Positions 61,670-64,000 of a DNA stretch of 64,000 nucleotides are shown piece after piece (the stretch's first letter is position 1; every line of letters begins with the position of its first letter). The translations under genes were made by a program, and so were the position numbers. Origin of the DNA: Apodemia mormo (taxonomy: Eukaryota > Arthropoda > Insecta > Lepidoptera > Riodinidae); the NCBI GenBank assembly GCA_036924255.1, contig JAUPFN010000003.1, forward strand, positions 20,008,665-20,072,664, read 5' to 3'. The notes under the pieces are model-generated. The model did no database searches. It was not told where the DNA came from and saw nothing but the letters and a program-made list of their open reading frames with translations.

Positions 61670-62705
61670 TAATTTGCCTTCCAATTTTATCTCACATTTT
61701 CGACAGCTATGGTAGCAGTATGGGGTGTGAATATTATATATAAAAACCAATCCATCTCCTATAGTAGGGACAAGTGGCGCTACAACTTGTTTCAAAATTT
61801 TAATTATGTATTGTGCAGTTGATTCTTGTTTAGTGTTGTAGCGGTAATGAGAGATGGGTCAATTGTCCTTTAAAAAAATATAAATTAGTGACGATTCTTA
61901 ATGACGCGAAGTTTCATATAAGACCCCATAAAACTACCCCCCGATCCCAAAACTGACCCTTCTCACATTATTCTTCCTATTTTTCAATCATATTTTCTTC
62001 TTACTGTTTTTGTGCTTATCCTAATCCCTCAGTTTCTTGGAATTTGTGATTAAAGAAGCTTAGGTCCAGATTCTAAGCACATGGTTAACGGTTAAATATT
62101 TTTTGTAAAAATATTTAATGTAAGTAATTACACGTTTGCCCAATTCTCAGCTATACAGCAGATGGTCTACACTTCAAAAGGGGTCACAATCAATATGGGA
62201 ATAACTCCATTTACGTCTCACTAATGTGACTCTCAAATACTGATAAGACTATGCTATCAAGGAGTTGCTCGATGTACGAGGCACGGGTTTTTTATCACGC
62301 CACAAACAAACTCCGAGGTTGTCCTCAAAACAACCTGAATCGGTATACCTCGGTTCTTTCGTCCGACCCCTTGATCAAACCTGGGACATAACGAAAATCA
62401 GAAGGCAATCAAGAGCCTTATTAGCAAATGCCACATGCTACGCTGATTTAGAGATGTAAATACGACTGCAGGTAATTTATCTATTGCATCGCCGTATTTG
62501 TATAAAGACAGGTTTAAATAAATGACACAAGGCAAGTTAGTTTGTCTATAATGATATACAATATATAATTCTATTTATCTATCTTATAAAAGAGTTATCT
62601 GTCTAATATTATAGCTTGAATATTGTAGCTTTTACTACTGACACAGGCAACGTCCGATAAAAATAGAGAAAATACAAAATTGATCATTACGAAATATCTA
62701 CATAG
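61670..62705. other. No gene seen; one GC-richer open stretch
   Basis: A + strand frame at 62265-62459 (64 residues, including RHKQTPRLSSKQPES and TWDITKIRRQSRALLANATC) looks compositionally like coding sequence. It has no neuroligin motif and no splice context that fits, and could be a fragment of an unidentified element. Confidence 0.4.
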
Positions 62706-62707
62706 CA

Positions 62708-62928
62708 AATCTATATTGATATTATAAATGCGAAAGTTTGGATGTTTGGATGGATGTTTGTTACCCAATCACGCAAAAACTACTATACCGATTTAAATGA
62801 AATTTGGCACATAGTTAGATAATAACCTAGAATAGCATATAGGCTTTTTATTCCGGAAAAATTAAGCAGTCCCGCGGGATTCACCAAAAAAATATATAAT
62901 GCAGCGGGCTGCACGCAGCAGCTAGTAA
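62708..62928 (+). mobile_element. Small non-autonomous Helitron-like element
   Basis: It begins TCTATATTGATATTATAAAT, has AACTACTATACCGATTTAAA and GAAATTTGGCACATAG, and ends GGGCTGCACGCAGCAGCTAGT with a short GC-rich hairpin (GCTGC...GCAGC) just before CTAGT. This head, hairpin and CTAGT end are the usual layout of small lepidopteran Helitrons. Confidence 0.75.
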
Positions 62929-63394
62929 AACATAAAAAATAAAAATTTAACTTTTTTATTCTAATATAAAATCCGAATGCAATTCACATCAAGTAAGCCG
63001 TTAAATAGGATAATATAAAATGAGCCTAAGTATGATTTATATTCATGAATTCAGATGTGCAATCCTCAGTCTTCCTAAGTTATGACCTAGTTGGCACGGG
63101 CATTACACTTAGTCTTCTATGTCGAGGGTCACTGTTTCATTTCTCGCCAATGGAACAGTAATATTTATTGTTTAGATCTATGTCTTTCAAGATATGTATT
63201 CTGTTATGCTAAGTAATGTTTGTGTATTCTGTTACTAAAAGATAAAAACGATTAGTTGACATTTTCTTGAATTTTATTTTAAATGTTGATCTTATTATTT
63301 CTAATACGTATTAGCTTCAATGCTGTCTACCCGTCTGTTAGATAAACTATAAAACTATTCAAAGAAATTTCTATCCGGAATCGCATTGGCTTAA

Positions 63395-63709
63395 GGCGAG
63401 GTATTTCGACGCGAGTCAATTCTATAAAAAATGGGTGGCGCAGTGTGTTCTGAAATCCCTGAGAAACGTGTTAATTTTCGGATAAATAAATATAGGACAT
63501 CAGCTGAAAACTAAAATTTAGCACATTCTTTTTTTATTTAAATAAGATTTACATAAGTAAAGTACATTCTATCACATAATGAGTTAGCACATTCTTTAGA
63601 TAATATCTTCAGGTATGTCGTGTAATTTTTGTAAAATTCTTATTTAACAATCAATACAAGAAACGTGATTTAACAAACCAGTTTTTCCCGTTTGTCGCGA
63701 TGCCTCACC
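63395..63709. mobile_element. piggyBac-like MITE (315 bp) flanked by TTAA
   Basis: The ends GGCGAGGTATTTCGACGCGA and TTTGTCGCGATGCCTCACC form an imperfect terminal inverted repeat. TTAA flanks it exactly at 63391-63394 and 63710-63713. Its subterminal words (GGCGCAGTGTGTTCTGAAAT, GAGTTAGCACATTC, TTATTTAACAA) are shared with the longer element at 1470-2957, so the two are deletion derivatives of one family. Confidence 0.85.
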
Positions 63710-63855
63710 TTAAGGATTGCTTCCTTTATGTTGTAAATGTCCATGGGTGGTGGTGACTGCTTTCCATCTGCAGGAAATCCACTCGCTCATATGCCTGCAA
63801 ATACAATAGAAAAAACTGTATAAAAATGTTTAACATTTAAAAAAATAATGTTTAA

Positions 63856-64000
63856 TCAGGGCGAGCGAAGCGAGCCCTACACTAGGCCACATTCTATGCA
63901 CTTTTGTGGTACATTTTACTGAAAAAATATCGCATTTTTAGGTTTGAGCTTCGACGTGGTAGTTTATATTCATGTCTAGATTTGCTATCTACCATAAAAT
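63856..64000 (-). repeat. Repeat family D, inverted copy cut by window end
   Basis: It is the reverse complement of 45722-45872, with AGCGAAGCGAGCCCTACACT and GAGCTTCGACGTGGTAGTTT. It continues past the window. Confidence 0.8.

Noticed and set aside
62265..62459. Downstream neuroligin exon
   Set aside because: The translation has none of the expected residues for the next segment (SDGH, FKH or VPFWLG type) and no suitable acceptor phase. Left unassigned.

Overview
The window looks like a piece of a lepidopteran (moth or butterfly) nuclear genome. It is strongly AT-rich and repeat-dense. It holds one recognisable host gene, and everything else I can identify is transposon-derived or simple repeat. 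The lepidopteran assignment is an inference from the mixture of tRNA-derived SINEs, truncated non-LTR retrotransposons, RTE-like remnants, small Helitron-like insertions and piggyBac/mariner/hAT remnants, together with exons that read like an insect neuroligin. There is no bacterial-style operon, no rRNA or functional tRNA gene, and no CRISPR array.

The host gene is on the + strand. Six internal coding exons (7589-7747, 21211-21399, 23357-23442, 25093-25260, 27353-27473, 50945-51141) have consensus AG/GT borders and compatible phases (1-1, 1-1, 1-0, 0-0, 0-1, 1-0). Together they give 306 continuous codons of the cholinesterase-like extracellular domain of a neuroligin, the postsynaptic adhesion protein that binds neurexin. 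The start of the protein, the end of the esterase-like domain, the membrane span and the cytoplasmic tail lie outside the window. The catalytic-serine position reads G-H-G-T-G, so the domain is predicted to be non-enzymatic.

Layout. 1-7588: upstream intron or flank with a 71/73-bp minisatellite (186-892), a decayed piggyBac-like element (1470-2957), two GC-rich islands and a TA array. 7748-21210: 13.5-kb intron with two copies of one non-LTR family (about 8050-10100 and 14538-16988), a broken mariner, SINEs and an unclassified interspersed family. 21211-27473: a compact cluster of four exons separated by 1.6-2.1-kb introns. 27474-50944: 23.5-kb intron with a near-intact antisense non-LTR ORF (28411-30765), RTE and Ty1/copia remnants, a roughly 1.6-kb array of changing 7-base words (41880-43640) and another non-LTR remnant (49190-50280). 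51142-64000: the 5' part of a further large intron, with a hAT MITE (53988-54361), a 1.7-kb fold-back element with arms of about 480 bp (59930-61641) and a TTAA-flanked piggyBac MITE (63395-63709).

The most notable structures are the fold-back element, the 7-mer word-ladder array, the two deletion forms of one piggyBac family at opposite ends of the window, the terminal-inverted-repeat element at 47020-47667 that encloses an acidic ORF, and several inverted repeat pairs within neuroligin introns, one of them ending about 50 bp from a splice acceptor. Comparisons with fly and human neuroligins and with transposon families rest on recalled family features, not on a search.
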